Assembly (NCBI RefSeq): GCF_000422565.1
Contig: NZ_AUMA01000003.1
Coordinates: 248,001-312,000 of the forward strand
Length of the DNA stretch: 64,000 nucleotides
DNA from: Desulfovibrio aminophilus DSM 12254
Lineage (GTDB): Bacteria > Desulfobacterota > Desulfovibrionia > Desulfovibrionales > Desulfovibrionaceae
Direction: 5' to 3'
Positions 53,044-62,820 of the stretch are shown here, piece by piece. The notes under the pieces were generated by a model. The model was not told the DNA's origin, ran no database searches, and saw nothing but the letters and a program-made list of their open reading frames with translations. Numbering within the stretch: the first letter of the stretch is position 1; every line of letters begins with the position of its first letter. A program made the position numbers and the translations under genes.

Positions 53044-55392
53044 ATGAAGGTTCTACGAGTTCTGCTGGTTCTTCTGGTTTCCGGCCTGCTTCTTTCGGCC
53101 GCCGGACTGTACATGCTCGTGCATTGGGCTTCCCGCGACCTGCCCGGGTTCCAGAAGATCACCGACTACCGGCCGCCCCTGGTGACCACGGTGTATTCCT
53201 CGGACAACCATGTCCTGGGCTACTTTTACCGCGAGAAACGCTTCCTGGCCCGCCTGGATCAGATGAGCCCTTGGCTGCCCAAGGCCTTCCTGGCCGCCGA
53301 GGACGCGGGTTTCTACCAGCACGAGGGCGTGGACATCACGGCCATCCTGCGCGCCGCGCTCATCAACCTCAAGTCCGGGCACATCCGCCAGGGCGGCAGC
53401 ACCATCACCCAGCAGATCATCAAGCGCCTTCTGCTGACCTCCGAGCGCAGCTACGAACGCAAGCTCAAGGAAGCCATCCTGGCCTACCGCTTGGAGCACT
53501 ACCTGACCAAAGACGAGATACTCACCATCTATCTGAACCAGATATTCCTCGGCTCCAACGCCTACGGCGTGGAGGCGGCCGCCCGGGAGTACTTCGGCAA
53601 GCACGTGAACGAGCTGACCCTGGCCGAGTGCGCCATCCTCGCGGGATTGCCTCAGGCCCCCAGCCGCTACAGCCCCAACCGGGATCCGGACCTGGCCAAG
53701 AACCGCCAGAAGTACGTGCTCGAGCGCATGTTCGAGATGGGCTGGATCAACCGCGCGCAATACGAGGAGGCCTTGGCCCAGCCGCTGGTCTACAAGAGCA
53801 TGCCGGACATCTCCTGGAAGGTGGGCCCGTACTACCTGGAGGAAGTGCGCCGCTGGCTCATCGACAAGTTCGGCGAGGACGCGGTCTATGAGGGCGGTCT
53901 GCACGTCTCCACCCCGTGCGATCTGACGCACCAGGCCGCGGCCGACGCCGCGCTCAAGCAGGGCCTGCTGGATGCGGCCAAGCGCCGCGGCTGGGACGGG
54001 CCGGTGCAGCATCTTGAGCAGCACCAGTTCCAGGCCTTCCTCGGCGACACGGACTACGGCCCGGAGGACATCTGGCCCGGCCGCTGGATCAAGGTCCTGG
54101 TCACGGCCGTCGCGCCCGGTCAGGTGCGGGTGCAGTTCGGCAAGCAGCAGGGGATCATTCCGGTGTCCAGCATGGGCTGGTGCCGGACGCCCAATCCCCG
54201 CAGGGCCCCGGAGGACGTGCCCAAGGTCACGGACGCCACGCGCGTGCTCAAACGCGGCGACGTGGTCTGGGCCACTCTGTCGGAGAAGCCCTCGCCGGAG
54301 AAGGGCGTACATCTGTTGGATCTGGAGCGTCTGCCCGGTCCCGAGGGCGCGCTCGTCTCACTCAAGCCCGACACTGGCGACGTGGTGGCCCTGTCCGGCG
54401 GCTTCGGTTTCGAACTGAGCCAGTTCAACCGGGCCACCCAGGCCTTGCGGCAGCCCGGTTCAGCCTTCAAGCCCCTGGTCTACTGCACGGCCATCGACAA
54501 CGGCTTCACTGCGGCCTCCATGGTGCTGGACGCGCCCATCGTCTTCGAGAACGTGGAACTGGGCAAGATCTGGAAACCCGAGAACTACGAGGGCATCTTC
54601 TACGGGCCCACACTCCTGCGCACGGCCCTGGTCAAGTCCCGCAACCTGGTCACCATCCGGGTGGCCCAGAAGATCGGGGTACGCCGGATCATCGAGCGGG
54701 CCAAGGTCATGGGCCTGACCGCCGACCTGCCCGAGGATCTTTCCGTGGCCCTGGGCTCGGCTTCGGTGAGCCTGCTCAATCTTTGCCAGGCCTATACGCC
54801 CTTCCCCCGGGGCGGCACGACCATCAAGCCGGTCATGGTCCACCGGGTGCTCTCGGCCTGGGGAGAGGAGCTCTATCGCTCCATTCCCGAGGTCAAGGAC
54901 GCCATCAGCCCCCAGACCGCCTTCATCATGGCCACCATGATGAAGGACGTGGTCCAGTTCGGCACTGGCTGGCGGGCCAAGGAACTGGGCCGCCCCGTGG
55001 CGGGCAAGACCGGCACGAGCAACGACGAGCACGACGCCTGGTTCATGGGCTACACGCCGTATCTGCTCACCGGGGTCTGGGTGGGCTACGACCAGCTGCA
55101 GCCCATGGGCCGTCTGGAAAGCGGATCACGCACCGCCAGTCCCATCTGGGTCGCTTACCGCAAGCAGGTGGAGGACAAGTTCCCCTACCAGGACTTCGAG
55201 CAGCCCACGGGCGTGGTCATGGTCCATGTGGACGCCAAGAACGGCCTTCTGGCCGGTCCCGGCACCACCGAGGATCTCTTCCTGCCCTTCAAGGAGGGTA
55301 CGCAGCCCACGGAAGTCTCGCGCGGCGGAGGCGACGTTTCTTCGGGCGGCGCCTCGGGATCGGAAGAGGACTTGTTCAAGCAGGTCTACTGA
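53044..55392 (+). CDS. mrcA: Class A penicillin-binding protein (PBP1A)
   Basis: 782 residues from ATG 53044. One N-terminal membrane helix (VLRVLLVLLVSGLLLSAAGLYML) is followed by the GT51 transglycosylase with AAEDAGFYQHEGVD (near 80), QGGSTITQQIIK and RKLKEAILAYRLEHYLTKDEILTIYLNQ, an OB-like insert (about 315-430), and the transpeptidase with PGSAFKPLVY (S-x-x-K, near 475), SRN (near 538) and GKTGTSNDEHDAWFMGYTP (KTG). It polymerises and cross-links peptidoglycan in the periplasm. Confidence 0.95.
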   Translation: MKVLRVLLVLLVSGLLLSAAGLYMLVHWASRDLPGFQKITDYRPPLVTTVYSSDNHVLGYFYREKRFLARLDQMSPWLPKAFLAAEDAGFYQHEGVDITAILRAALINLKSGHIRQGGSTITQQIIKRLLLTSERSYERKLKEAILAYRLEHYLTKDEILTIYLNQIFLGSNAYGVEAAAREYFGKHVNELTLAECAILAGLPQAPSRYSPNRDPDLAKNRQKYVLERMFEMGWINRAQYEEALAQPLVYKSMPDISWKVGPYYLEEVRRWLIDKFGEDAVYEGGLHVSTPCDLTHQAAADAALKQGLLDAAKRRGWDGPVQHLEQHQFQAFLGDTDYGPEDIWPGRWIKVLVTAVAPGQVRVQFGKQQGIIPVSSMGWCRTPNPRRAPEDVPKVTDATRVLKRGDVVWATLSEKPSPEKGVHLLDLERLPGPEGALVSLKPDTGDVVALSGGFGFELSQFNRATQALRQPGSAFKPLVYCTAIDNGFTAASMVLDAPIVFENVELGKIWKPENYEGIFYGPTLLRTALVKSRNLVTIRVAQKIGVRRIIERAKVMGLTADLPEDLSVALGSASVSLLNLCQAYTPFPRGGTTIKPVMVHRVLSAWGEELYRSIPEVKDAISPQTAFIMATMMKDVVQFGTGWRAKELGRPVAGKTGTSNDEHDAWFMGYTPYLLTGVWVGYDQLQPMGRLESGSRTASPIWVAYRKQVEDKFPYQDFEQPTGVVMVHVDAKNGLLAGPGTTEDLFLPFKEGTQPTEVSRGGGDVSSGGASGSEEDLFKQVY

Positions 55393-55417
55393 GCGCCGCC
55401 GGCGGCGGGGAGGAACG

Positions 55418-56203
55418 ATGGAACTCGAACTCTTCCAGGTGGACGCCTTCGCCGACCGGGTCTTCAGCGGCAACCCGGCGGCCGTGGTGCCGCTGAGGAA
55501 GTGGCTTCCCGACGCCACGCTCCAGGCGATCGCCTCGGAGAACAACCTCGCCGAGACGGCCTTCTATCTGAAGAAGGGCGAATACTACGAGCTGCGCTGG
55601 TTCACCCCCGAGACCGAGGTGGACCTCTGCGGCCACGCCACCCTGGCCACCGCGCACGTGCTTTTTGAGCACAAGAAATATCCCGACGCCTGCATCGTCT
55701 TCGAAACCCAGAGCGGGCGGCTGTTCGTGGAACGCGAGGGCGGATTGCTGTTCATGGACTTCCCGGCCTGGGAGCCGAAGCCCTTTCCCGTGCCTGAACG
55801 GGTGATTCGCGGCCTGGGGGCCAAGCCCCGGGAGATGTGGGCCACGCGTGACTACCTGGCCGTGTTCGACTCCGAGGAGGAGGTTCGGGCGCTTCGACCG
55901 GACATGGGCCTGCTGGCCGAGCTGGAGACCATCTGCGTCATTTGCACGGCCCCTGGCGGGGACTACGATTTCATCTCCCGTTCCTTCGCCCCGGGAGTGG
56001 GCATTCCCGAGGATCCGGTCACGGGTTCCTCGCACTGCACCCTGGCTCCCTACTGGTCCCGCAGGCTGGGCAAGAAGACGCTCACCGCGTTCCAGGCCTC
56101 GTCCCGGGGCGGCGAGCTCTTCTGTGAGGCCATGGGCGATCGGGTCAAGATCGCGGGCCACGCGGTCTGTTACCTGAAGGGCGCGATCCGCCTGCCGGAT
56201 TGA
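55418..56203 (+). CDS. PhzF-family isomerase/epimerase
   Basis: 261 residues. VDAFADRVFSGNPAAVVPL near the start, ENNLAETAFYL (catalytic Glu region near 47), LRWFTPETEVDLCGHATLA and the second half GVGIPEDPVTGSSHCTLAPYW are PhzF/diaminopimelate-epimerase-like signatures. Substrate unknown. AGGA lies shortly before the ATG, 25 bp after the PBP gene. Confidence 0.92.
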   Translation: MELELFQVDAFADRVFSGNPAAVVPLRKWLPDATLQAIASENNLAETAFYLKKGEYYELRWFTPETEVDLCGHATLATAHVLFEHKKYPDACIVFETQSGRLFVEREGGLLFMDFPAWEPKPFPVPERVIRGLGAKPREMWATRDYLAVFDSEEEVRALRPDMGLLAELETICVICTAPGGDYDFISRSFAPGVGIPEDPVTGSSHCTLAPYWSRRLGKKTLTAFQASSRGGELFCEAMGDRVKIAGHAVCYLKGAIRLPD

Positions 56204-56207
56204 GGAA

Positions 56208-58205
56208 TCAGAGCAGTCTCAGGCTCCAATTGAACCGCCCCTGGCGGTCCGAGTGCGGCACGGTCTTGGGCCAGAACTCCCGGATGGTCAGCAGGCAGGA
56301 GTAGCCCGCCTTTTCCAATTCCGCCTTGTGCGGCGAGAGATCCAACTCCCAGTTGGGGTAGACCCAGTGGTTCTGCCCGATCCTCCTGACCCAGAAGATC
56401 TCGTTCATGGGGCTTCTCATGGGTTCCTCCAGATGCACGCCGTCGGCCAGATGCCGGGACAGCCCCAAAGGCCACAGGCCCTTGAGCACGATGTGCAGGG
56501 GCAGGGGGCTTTGGCTCGGCAGGGCCAGGAGGTCTTCAGCGGGCAATTCGGGGCTCGCGTAGGCCGAACCGAAGCCCATGGCTCGAAGCTCTTCCAACGC
56601 CAGGGCGTTGGAGATATTGCAGAAGGGCCCGGCCGCAAATTCCAACCCCTTGCGTTCGGGAAAGAGCGCGATCTGCCAGGGCGCGTTGCAGACGAAGTCC
56701 CGCGCGCCTTTTCGACGCAGGGAATCCGCGGCCTCGGCGTAACGGGCCTCTTCCTCGGGCCAAATCACGGGCGGCAGCCACCATTGGACACGCGCGGCCA
56801 TGCGCGGCGGCAGGGTGTGCAGGGCCTTGGGCTCAAGCCAGAGCGACGGTTCGCCGTCCAGGCGGCCCTTGGGCAGAACCCGGCAGAGGGTCCGAAATTG
56901 GGATCGGCGGCGCGGGGCCGGAGCGGGCAGGGTGGGGCGGAATTCCGAGGCGGCCTCCTCGCGCAACGGTCCCGAGGCCACGACCACGCGTTCCAGTTCG
57001 GCGATGGCCCGGGCCAACTCCGGTTCGCGCCGGTCCACCAGGAAGACCGCTCCCCCGGCAGGCGGCGCGGGCAGGCCTTTCTCCGGGCGCAGATCCAGGC
57101 GGCCACGCTTCGGCACATGCTGGCGGACCTTCACCGTACGGTGCCAGGGCTCGTCCTCGTAACCCAGGCGCAACAGGTCGCCGGGCAGCAGTTCCTCGCG
57201 GGACTGGAAGGAAATGCGGGTGATGGGCCGTCCGCCGGCCTTGGCCGTCTCGCGTTTGAGCGTGCCCAGGAAGAGCCCCGAGCCGGTTTCCTGGGAGCGG
57301 TCCACGGGCTTGTGCGGTCGCTGGGGCAGAAATCCGGCATGAGTCCGGGGCCGTCCCAGAGCCTGATCCAGCAGACTCAGCGCGGTTTTGCGGGCCTCCG
57401 GGGTATTGCCCTCGTCGCGCAGCAGGCGGTAGGCCTTGACCGTGTAGTAGACGTAATGCGGCCCCTTCTTGCGGCCCTCGATCTTCCAGGCCCGCACCCT
57501 GGGCACGTCCTGGAGCGGACGGGCCAGCACGTCCAGGGACAGGTCCAGGCAGGAGAAGAGCCGCTCCGGCTTGCCCTTGGGGCCTTGCCGATAGAGGCGG
57601 CGGCAGGGCTGTACACAGCGGCCGCGCAGACCGCTCTTGCCGCCCAGCCAACTGCTCCACCAGCAACGGCCGGAGACGCAGTAGCAGAGGGCGCCGTGGA
57701 CGAAGACCTCCAGGTCCAGCCCGGCAGGGCAGGAGGAAGCCAACATCTTGATCTCGTCCAGGCTCAGTTCGCGGGGCAGGACCACGCGGCTGGCTCCCAG
57801 TTCCGCCGCAGCCCGCAGGGACGCGCCGTGGGTCAGGTTGGCCAGTGTGGAGAGGTGGATTTCGCCGGAAAAGCCGGTCTGTCGGGCCAGATTCACCAGC
57901 CCCAGATCCTGGACGATGATCGCGTCCGGCCGTACAAGGCGGTTCAGCCGGTCCAGCAGGCGGCCCGCGGCCTCGGGATCGCCGGGCTTGAGCAGGGTGT
58001 TCATGGCCACATAGACCCGGGCGTTCCGGTCGTGGGCCAGGTTTGCCAGCCGGGACAGTTGGCTGATAGAGAAGTTCTCGGCCTGCATGCGGGCCGAGAA
58101 ATGCTTGAGGCCCAGGTAGATGGCGTCGGCTCCGGCCGCCAGGGCGGCCAGGAAGGCCGGAACGTCGCCGGCCGGAGCCATGATTTCGGGTGTCGTATTA
58201 TTCAT
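56208..58205 (-). CDS. U32-family peptidase (collagenase-like/RlhA-related)
   Basis: 665 residues. PEIMAPAGDVPAFLAALAAGADAIYLGLKHFSAR opens the U32 barrel, and VFVHGALCYCVSGRCWWSSWLGGKSGLRGRCVQPCRRLYR is the family motif with its conserved cysteines, which in RlhA/TrhP-type enzymes relate to RNA hydroxylation and iron-sulfur chemistry. A large C-terminal part (about 330-665) has beta-rich modules. Peptidase or RNA-modification role cannot be separated from sequence alone. Confidence 0.88.
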   Translation of the reverse strand: MNNTTPEIMAPAGDVPAFLAALAAGADAIYLGLKHFSARMQAENFSISQLSRLANLAHDRNARVYVAMNTLLKPGDPEAAGRLLDRLNRLVRPDAIIVQDLGLVNLARQTGFSGEIHLSTLANLTHGASLRAAAELGASRVVLPRELSLDEIKMLASSCPAGLDLEVFVHGALCYCVSGRCWWSSWLGGKSGLRGRCVQPCRRLYRQGPKGKPERLFSCLDLSLDVLARPLQDVPRVRAWKIEGRKKGPHYVYYTVKAYRLLRDEGNTPEARKTALSLLDQALGRPRTHAGFLPQRPHKPVDRSQETGSGLFLGTLKRETAKAGGRPITRISFQSREELLPGDLLRLGYEDEPWHRTVKVRQHVPKRGRLDLRPEKGLPAPPAGGAVFLVDRREPELARAIAELERVVVASGPLREEAASEFRPTLPAPAPRRRSQFRTLCRVLPKGRLDGEPSLWLEPKALHTLPPRMAARVQWWLPPVIWPEEEARYAEAADSLRRKGARDFVCNAPWQIALFPERKGLEFAAGPFCNISNALALEELRAMGFGSAYASPELPAEDLLALPSQSPLPLHIVLKGLWPLGLSRHLADGVHLEEPMRSPMNEIFWVRRIGQNHWVYPNWELDLSPHKAELEKAGYSCLLTIREFWPKTVPHSDRQGRFNWSLRLL

Positions 58206-58225
58206 TCTTGCCGGAAGGGTTGTTC

Positions 58226-59008
58226 ATGACGCGACGGACATGCCGCGAGTTGACGGTAGGGGAACTGACCCCGCTTGGTCAATCGGAAAGACCGGGGGAA
58301 TTTTATCGGCTGCGCCTGCTCGGTCCAGGATTCGATGACTGGAAGCCCGGGCAGTTCGTCATGCTCCGGCCGTCGTGCTGGGACTTGGAGCTCTTGTGGG
58401 GGCGGCCGTTTTCCCTGGCCGGAGCGGACGAGGAGGGCATCTCCGTGTTTTTCCAAGTGGTGGGCCGGGGGACGAAGCGTCTGGCCGGTCTCGCCCCCGG
58501 CGACAGGGTCTCGGTCTGGGGTCCGTTGGGCAACGGCTTCGCCCTGGAGTCCGACACGCGCACCCTGCTGCTGGCAGGGGGAGTCGGGCTGGCCCCGTTC
58601 CTGGGCTACGCCGCCGCGCATCCAGCGCCCGGGAAACTGGAGTTGCTTTTCGCCCACCGGCTCCCCCTGAGCTGCTATCCCTATGCGGAAATGGCCGCGC
58701 GTCTACGCGTCGAGGCCATCCACGAGGCGACCCCGGCGGACCTGCCCCGGATCATCGCGGGGATCACGGAAAAAATCGCGGAATACGCCCCAGACGGATT
58801 GGTGCTGGCCTGCGGCCCCACGCCGTTCCTGCGCACCGTGCGCCAGGCCGCCTTGGATCACGGGGTTCGGGCCCAAGTGTCCCTGGAGAACCGCATGGCC
58901 TGCGGCGTGGGCGCCTGTCTGGGCTGTGTCTGCCGGGACGGCCTGGGGCATCATGTCCAGGTATGCACCCAGGGACCGGTGTTCTGGGCTGGCGACGTAC
59001 AGCTCTAG
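58226..59008 (+). CDS. pyrK: Dihydroorotate dehydrogenase electron-transfer subunit
   Basis: 260 residues from ATG 58226, behind GAAGG. The FAD-binding barrel (GRPFSLAGADEEGISVFFQVVGRGTKRLAGLAPGD), NAD-binding part (LLLAGGVGLAPFLGYAA) and the 2Fe-2S cluster motif MACGVGACLGCVCRD plus a later Cys (HVQVCTQGPVF) are all present. It passes electrons from PyrD to NAD. pyrD starts 10 bp later. Confidence 0.95.
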   Translation: MTRRTCRELTVGELTPLGQSERPGEFYRLRLLGPGFDDWKPGQFVMLRPSCWDLELLWGRPFSLAGADEEGISVFFQVVGRGTKRLAGLAPGDRVSVWGPLGNGFALESDTRTLLLAGGVGLAPFLGYAAAHPAPGKLELLFAHRLPLSCYPYAEMAARLRVEAIHEATPADLPRIIAGITEKIAEYAPDGLVLACGPTPFLRTVRQAALDHGVRAQVSLENRMACGVGACLGCVCRDGLGHHVQVCTQGPVFWAGDVQL

Positions 59009-59018
59009 GAGGCGCGGC

Positions 59019-59936
59019 ATGGACCTGACGACGACCATAGCGGGTTTGCGGCTCAAGAATCCCGTGCTCACCGCCTCGGGCACCTTCGGCTTCGGCCTGG
59101 AATTCGAGGATTACGGCGACCTGCGCGAATTGGGCGGCATCGTGGTCAAGGGGCTCTCGCTCAAGCCCCGTGAAGGCAACCCCATGCCGAGGCTGGCCGA
59201 GACGCCGTGCGGCATGCTCAACGCCATCGGCATCCAGAATCCCGGCGTGGAATGCTTCCTCAAGGAGAAGCTGCCGCGCCTGCCTTGGCGCGAGACCGCG
59301 ATCATCGCCAACCTCTATGCCTGCGGGGAGGAGGAGTTCGGCGAGCTGGCGGGAGTGCTTTCGGCCGAGGAAGGTGTGGCGGCCCTGGAGGTCAACGTCT
59401 CCTGCCCCAACGTCAAGGAGGGCGGCGCGGCCTTCGGCCAGGATCCGGTCCAGATCGGACGGGTGACGGAGTCGGTGAAGAGGCGGGCCGGAAGCAAGCC
59501 GGTCATCGTCAAACTCTCGCCGAACGTCACGGACATCACGGCCTGCGCCCGGGCCGCCGAATCGGCCGGGGCCGACGCCCTTTCGGCCGTGAACACGCTC
59601 CTGGGCATGGCCGTGGACGCCCGCACCCGCCGTCCACGCCTGGCCAACGTGGTGGGCGGCCTCTCGGGACCGGCCATCAAGCCAGTGGCCCTGCGCTGCG
59701 TGTTCCAATGCGTCCGGGCGGTCGGCATCCCGGTCATCGGCCTGGGCGGCATCGCCTCGGCCGATGACGCCTTGGAATTTCTGCTGGTGGGCGCGACGGC
59801 GATCCAGGTGGGCACGGCCAACTTCCTGCGCCCCGACTTCGCCTTCGGGCTGGCCCGAGAATTGCCGGAGGCATTGGCCTCGGCGGGCGCATCCAACCTT
59901 TCGGAATACCGAGGAGGGCTGATCCTGCCGGATTGA
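59019..59936 (+). CDS. pyrD: Dihydroorotate dehydrogenase, type 1B
   Basis: 305 residues, a TIM barrel: NPVLTASGTFGFGLEFEDY at the start, ALEVNVSCPNVKEGG with the catalytic Cys of class 1B, PVIVKLSPNVTDI, and GLGGIASADDALEFLLVGATAIQVGTANF (FMN phosphate site). Paired with pyrK, as required for the NAD-linked 1B enzyme of anaerobes. GGAGG precedes the ATG. Confidence 0.96.
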   Translation: MDLTTTIAGLRLKNPVLTASGTFGFGLEFEDYGDLRELGGIVVKGLSLKPREGNPMPRLAETPCGMLNAIGIQNPGVECFLKEKLPRLPWRETAIIANLYACGEEEFGELAGVLSAEEGVAALEVNVSCPNVKEGGAAFGQDPVQIGRVTESVKRRAGSKPVIVKLSPNVTDITACARAAESAGADALSAVNTLLGMAVDARTRRPRLANVVGGLSGPAIKPVALRCVFQCVRAVGIPVIGLGGIASADDALEFLLVGATAIQVGTANFLRPDFAFGLARELPEALASAGASNLSEYRGGLILPD

Positions 59937-59995
59937 AATGCCCTTCGACCTCTTGCCAGGAAAACGGAATTGTATTAGGTAGACCTTCCTCTTGC

Positions 59996-60086
59996 GGAGA
60001 GGTGTCCGAGTTGGCTGAAGGAGCACGCCTGGAAAGTGTGTGTACCTTTACGGGTACCGGAGGTTCAAATCCTCTCCTCTCCGCCA
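59996..60086 (+). tRNA. tRNA-Ser (anticodon GGA)
   Basis: 91 nt with acceptor GGAGAGG/CCTCTCC, D arm, anticodon loop CTGGAAA (GGA), a long variable arm (class II: GTGTGTGTACCTTTACGGGTACC) and encoded CCA. The SRP RNA begins 12 bp downstream. Confidence 0.95.
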
Positions 60087-60098
60087 CATAGCTTTTCA

Positions 60099-60185
60099 GG
60101 GAAGCCGGACGGCGGGTGATTCGAGAACCCCGTCAGGTCCGAAAGGAAGCAGCGGTATCGCCTGATCCCGGGTGTCCGGCTTCCC
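60099..60185 (+). ncRNA. ffs: Signal recognition particle RNA (4.5S type)
   Basis: A 12-bp closing stem GGGAAGCCGGAC/GTCCGGCTTCCC encloses the conserved domain IV core CGTCAGGTCCGAAAGGAAGC with AGCGG on the other side and the GNRA-type tetraloop region. Length fits the short bacterial form. It binds Ffh for co-translational membrane targeting. Confidence 0.92.
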
Positions 60186-60188
60186 TTG

Positions 60189-60226
60189 AATAAGGGCGCG
60201 TTGCACGACTCGCCCTTATTTTTTTT
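60189..60226 (+). terminator. Terminator after SRP RNA
   Basis: AATAAGGGCG ... CGCCCTTATT stem (60189-60198 with 60211-60220) followed by eight T. Confidence 0.9.
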
Positions 60227-60391
60227 CTTTTCCTCTGCATCCCTTCCCACGTTGTCCACCGCCGCATGGCGGTGTTTCTTTTTTTAAACCCGTGCTTGAC
60301 GCATGACATTTTTTTTGAAAATGTGTGCATTCATGTGTGATGAACTGTCCAATCGTATGTTCACGAGACATCAAGACGCGGAGGTGCACCT

Positions 60392-61156
60392 GTGAAACGA
60401 ATTATCTCCACCCTCTCCGCGGCCGCGCTCCTGCTGGGCGTGGCCGCCACCGCCTGGGCCCACTTCGGCATGGTCATTCCGAACAAGCCCATGCTGGCCC
60501 AAGGCGACAAGGCCGTGGACCTGACCATCTCCTTCTCTCATCCCATGGAAATGGTGGGCATGGACATGGTCAAGCCCAAGAATTTCGCCGTGTACGTCGA
60601 CGGCAAGCCGCAAGATCTGCTGGGTAGTCTGACCGAGACCAAGGTCATGGACCACAAGGCCTGGAAGGCCAGTTATGCGGTGAAGAAGCCCGGCGTGTAC
60701 ATTTTCGCGGTGGAGCCCCAGCCCTATCCCGAACCGGCCGAAGACAACTACATCATTCACTACACCAAGACCGTGGTGGCCGCCTTCGGCGACGAGGACG
60801 GCTGGGACGCCGATCTGGGCCTCAAGGCCGAGATCGTGCCGCTGTCCCGTCCCTTCGGCAATTACGCGGGCAACGTCTTCCAGGGCGTGGTCAAGTTCAA
60901 GGGCAAGCCCGTGCCCAACTGCGACGTGGAAGTGGAGATGTACAACAAGGACGGCAAGTACGAGGCCCCCACCGAGTACATGGTCACCCAGGTGGTCAAG
61001 ACCGACCAGAACGGCGTGTTCACCTATGCCTGCCCCAAGGCGGGGTGGTGGGGTTTCGCCGCCCTGAACGCCGACGATGAGAAGATCAACGGCAAGGAAG
61101 TGGAAGTTGGCGCGGTTCTCTGGATATACATGCACGACTTCAAGACCAAGAAGTAA
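60392..61156 (+). CDS. DUF4198-family periplasmic protein, metal-related
   Basis: 254 residues from GTG 60392, behind GGAGG. A signal peptide ([23 protein letters not shown]) precedes [42 protein letters not shown], which is typical of DUF4198 (NikK-like); His after the signal and Met/His residues may bind metal. The C-terminal half is beta-sandwich ([30 protein letters not shown]). Proteins of this family often neighbour nickel/cobalt transporters, and an ECF-type transporter starts 1.7 kb downstream. A terminator follows. Confidence 0.85.
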   Translation: MKRIISTLSAAALLLGVAATAWAHFGMVIPNKPMLAQGDKAVDLTISFSHPMEMVGMDMVKPKNFAVYVDGKPQDLLGSLTETKVMDHKAWKASYAVKKPGVYIFAVEPQPYPEPAEDNYIIHYTKTVVAAFGDEDGWDADLGLKAEIVPLSRPFGNYAGNVFQGVVKFKGKPVPNCDVEVEMYNKDGKYEAPTEYMVTQVVKTDQNGVFTYACPKAGWWGFAALNADDEKINGKEVEVGAVLWIYMHDFKTKK

Positions 61157-61181
61157 CTGATCCGTTTTCGGATTGAATGCG

Positions 61182-61215
61182 AAAAAGCCGGGAACCCCCG
61201 GCTTTTTCTTTTTTT
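61182..61215 (+). terminator. Terminator after DUF4198 gene
   Basis: AAAAAGCCGGG-AACC-CCCGGCTTTTT followed by a T-rich run. Confidence 0.9.
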
Positions 61216-61477
61216 GTCAGGGATTCCAAAGTGTTCATTCTCCAGGCCGCCAAGCGACAGGAAGACGCTGTCTAATCTTCGGGCAAATGCCCACTTTTTC
61301 TTTACAAATCGTATCGGATCATATAGTTAGCCATGCAAGCGAATACTCGCACCTTGAGGGCCTGTCCCGAGTCCTCCCGCGGGATTTCGCTTTCCATAGT
61401 CATTTCGGCGGTCGCCGCCAGTTCGTGATGGATCGCTATGATTCAGGAATGCGCAGGCCCGAGGAGGGGGAAAGACG
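61216..61477. other. Intergenic region upstream of FadL-like gene
   Basis: No gene seen. A TTTACA with a TATAGT/TAGTTA some 15-17 bp later (about 61301-61330) could be the promoter for the next gene. GAGGAGGGGG before 61478 is its ribosome site. No riboswitch was recognised. Confidence 0.4.
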
Positions 61478-62719
61478 ATGAGAATGTGGAGGGGGGGGCG
61501 GCCGTCCTGGCTGTTCATGTGCATGTTCGTTTGCATTTTGGCCGTGCCCGGGGTTGTCCGGGCCGCCGGTTTCGCCCTGTATGAATACAGCGCCAGGGGG
61601 AACGCCATGGGCGGTGCTTTGGCCGCCACCCAACGCCCCGACGCGTCGGCCATAGCCTTCAATCCTGCCACCCTGGCCCTGATGAGCAAGCCGCAGGCCG
61701 TGGCGGGCGTGACCTTCATCACGCCGTCGGCCACCGTCGTGCGGAACGGTGTGGACCAGAAGCTCAAGGATCAGACCTTCGCGGTCCCGCATGCGTATTA
61801 CGTTCAACCCGTGAACGAGGACGTGGTTCTGGGCATAGGCGAATTCACCCGTTTCGGTCTGGGCACCAAATATCCCTACGACTGGGCGGGCGCGGCCAAA
61901 ATGTACGACGTGCTCTTCGAATCCTATTCCGTGGCTCCCACCGTGGCTTTCCGTTGTTCGGACGCCTTGAGCATCGGCGTGGGACTGGAGGTCATGAAGG
62001 CCGGCGTGGACATCTGGCGGCACATCACGTTTGGCGGCAGTGACTTCGACATGCATCTGCAGTCCGAGGGCGTGGCCATCGGCGCCAACATTTCCGCTCT
62101 GTACAAGTTCAACGAGGAGTGGGCCGCGGGCCTTGTCATCCGAACGCCCATGGATCTCTATGGTTCAGGCTCGGTGAGCTACTCCGGCACCAGGGCGGCG
62201 CCGTTCAACGCCTATCAGGAAGGCGGCATGAGCATGACCACCACTCTGCCCGACAGCTACACCTTGGCCGTGAGTTGGACGCCCAACGAACGTTTCAGCG
62301 TGGAGGCCGGGGCCACCTTCACCCGCTGGGAGCAATACAACAATTTCAATTACGATTTCGACAACAATCCGCCCGCCGACACCACGGACTGGAAGTACTG
62401 GCGCAACGTTTGGCGTCTCAACGTGGGCCTGGAATACTGGGCCATGGATTGGCTGGCCCTGCGGGCCGGTTATGTCTGGGACCAGGAACCCATCCGCGAC
62501 GGCCATGAGGACTACATGGTGACCGCCAACGACCGCCAGTTGGTCACCGGCGGTCTTGGCTTCAAGTGGGATGATCTGACCTTGGACCTCTCCTACCAGT
62601 TCCTCTGGGCCAGGGATCGCGACAACTTCGCGATTTCGGAGCCGTTCGCCACGCCCAATGTGAGCTTCAAGAACAACCGCACACACCTCATCGGCGCGAC
62701 CGTCGGCTATACGTTCTAA
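61478..62719 (+). CDS. FadL/OmpP1-family outer-membrane channel
   Basis: 413 residues. A signal peptide (LFMCMFVCILAVPGVVRA) precedes AGFALYEYSARGNAMGGALAATQRPDASAIAFNPATLALM, the conserved NPA-containing plug region of FadL proteins. The rest alternates amphipathic strands (e.g. RNVWRLNVGLEYWAMDWLALRAGYVW) and ends in the outer-membrane signature VGYTF with terminal Phe. It should pass hydrophobic molecules across the outer membrane. Confidence 0.9.
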   Translation: MRMWRGGRPSWLFMCMFVCILAVPGVVRAAGFALYEYSARGNAMGGALAATQRPDASAIAFNPATLALMSKPQAVAGVTFITPSATVVRNGVDQKLKDQTFAVPHAYYVQPVNEDVVLGIGEFTRFGLGTKYPYDWAGAAKMYDVLFESYSVAPTVAFRCSDALSIGVGLEVMKAGVDIWRHITFGGSDFDMHLQSEGVAIGANISALYKFNEEWAAGLVIRTPMDLYGSGSVSYSGTRAAPFNAYQEGGMSMTTTLPDSYTLAVSWTPNERFSVEAGATFTRWEQYNNFNYDFDNNPPADTTDWKYWRNVWRLNVGLEYWAMDWLALRAGYVWDQEPIRDGHEDYMVTANDRQLVTGGLGFKWDDLTLDLSYQFLWARDRDNFAISEPFATPNVSFKNNRTHLIGATVGYTF

Positions 62720-62745
62720 TCTAATCCACTGCCCAGGATCATGTG

Positions 62746-62775
62746 CGGGGGGACCGAATGGTCCCCCCGTTTTCT
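62746..62775 (+). terminator. Terminator after FadL-like gene
   Basis: CGGGGGGACC-GAAT-GGTCCCCCCG followed by TTTT. Confidence 0.88.
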
Positions 62776-62820
62776 TTCCAGCGAACCCGTGCTAGCTCTC
62801 AAGCTTCGAACCGGATCGGC

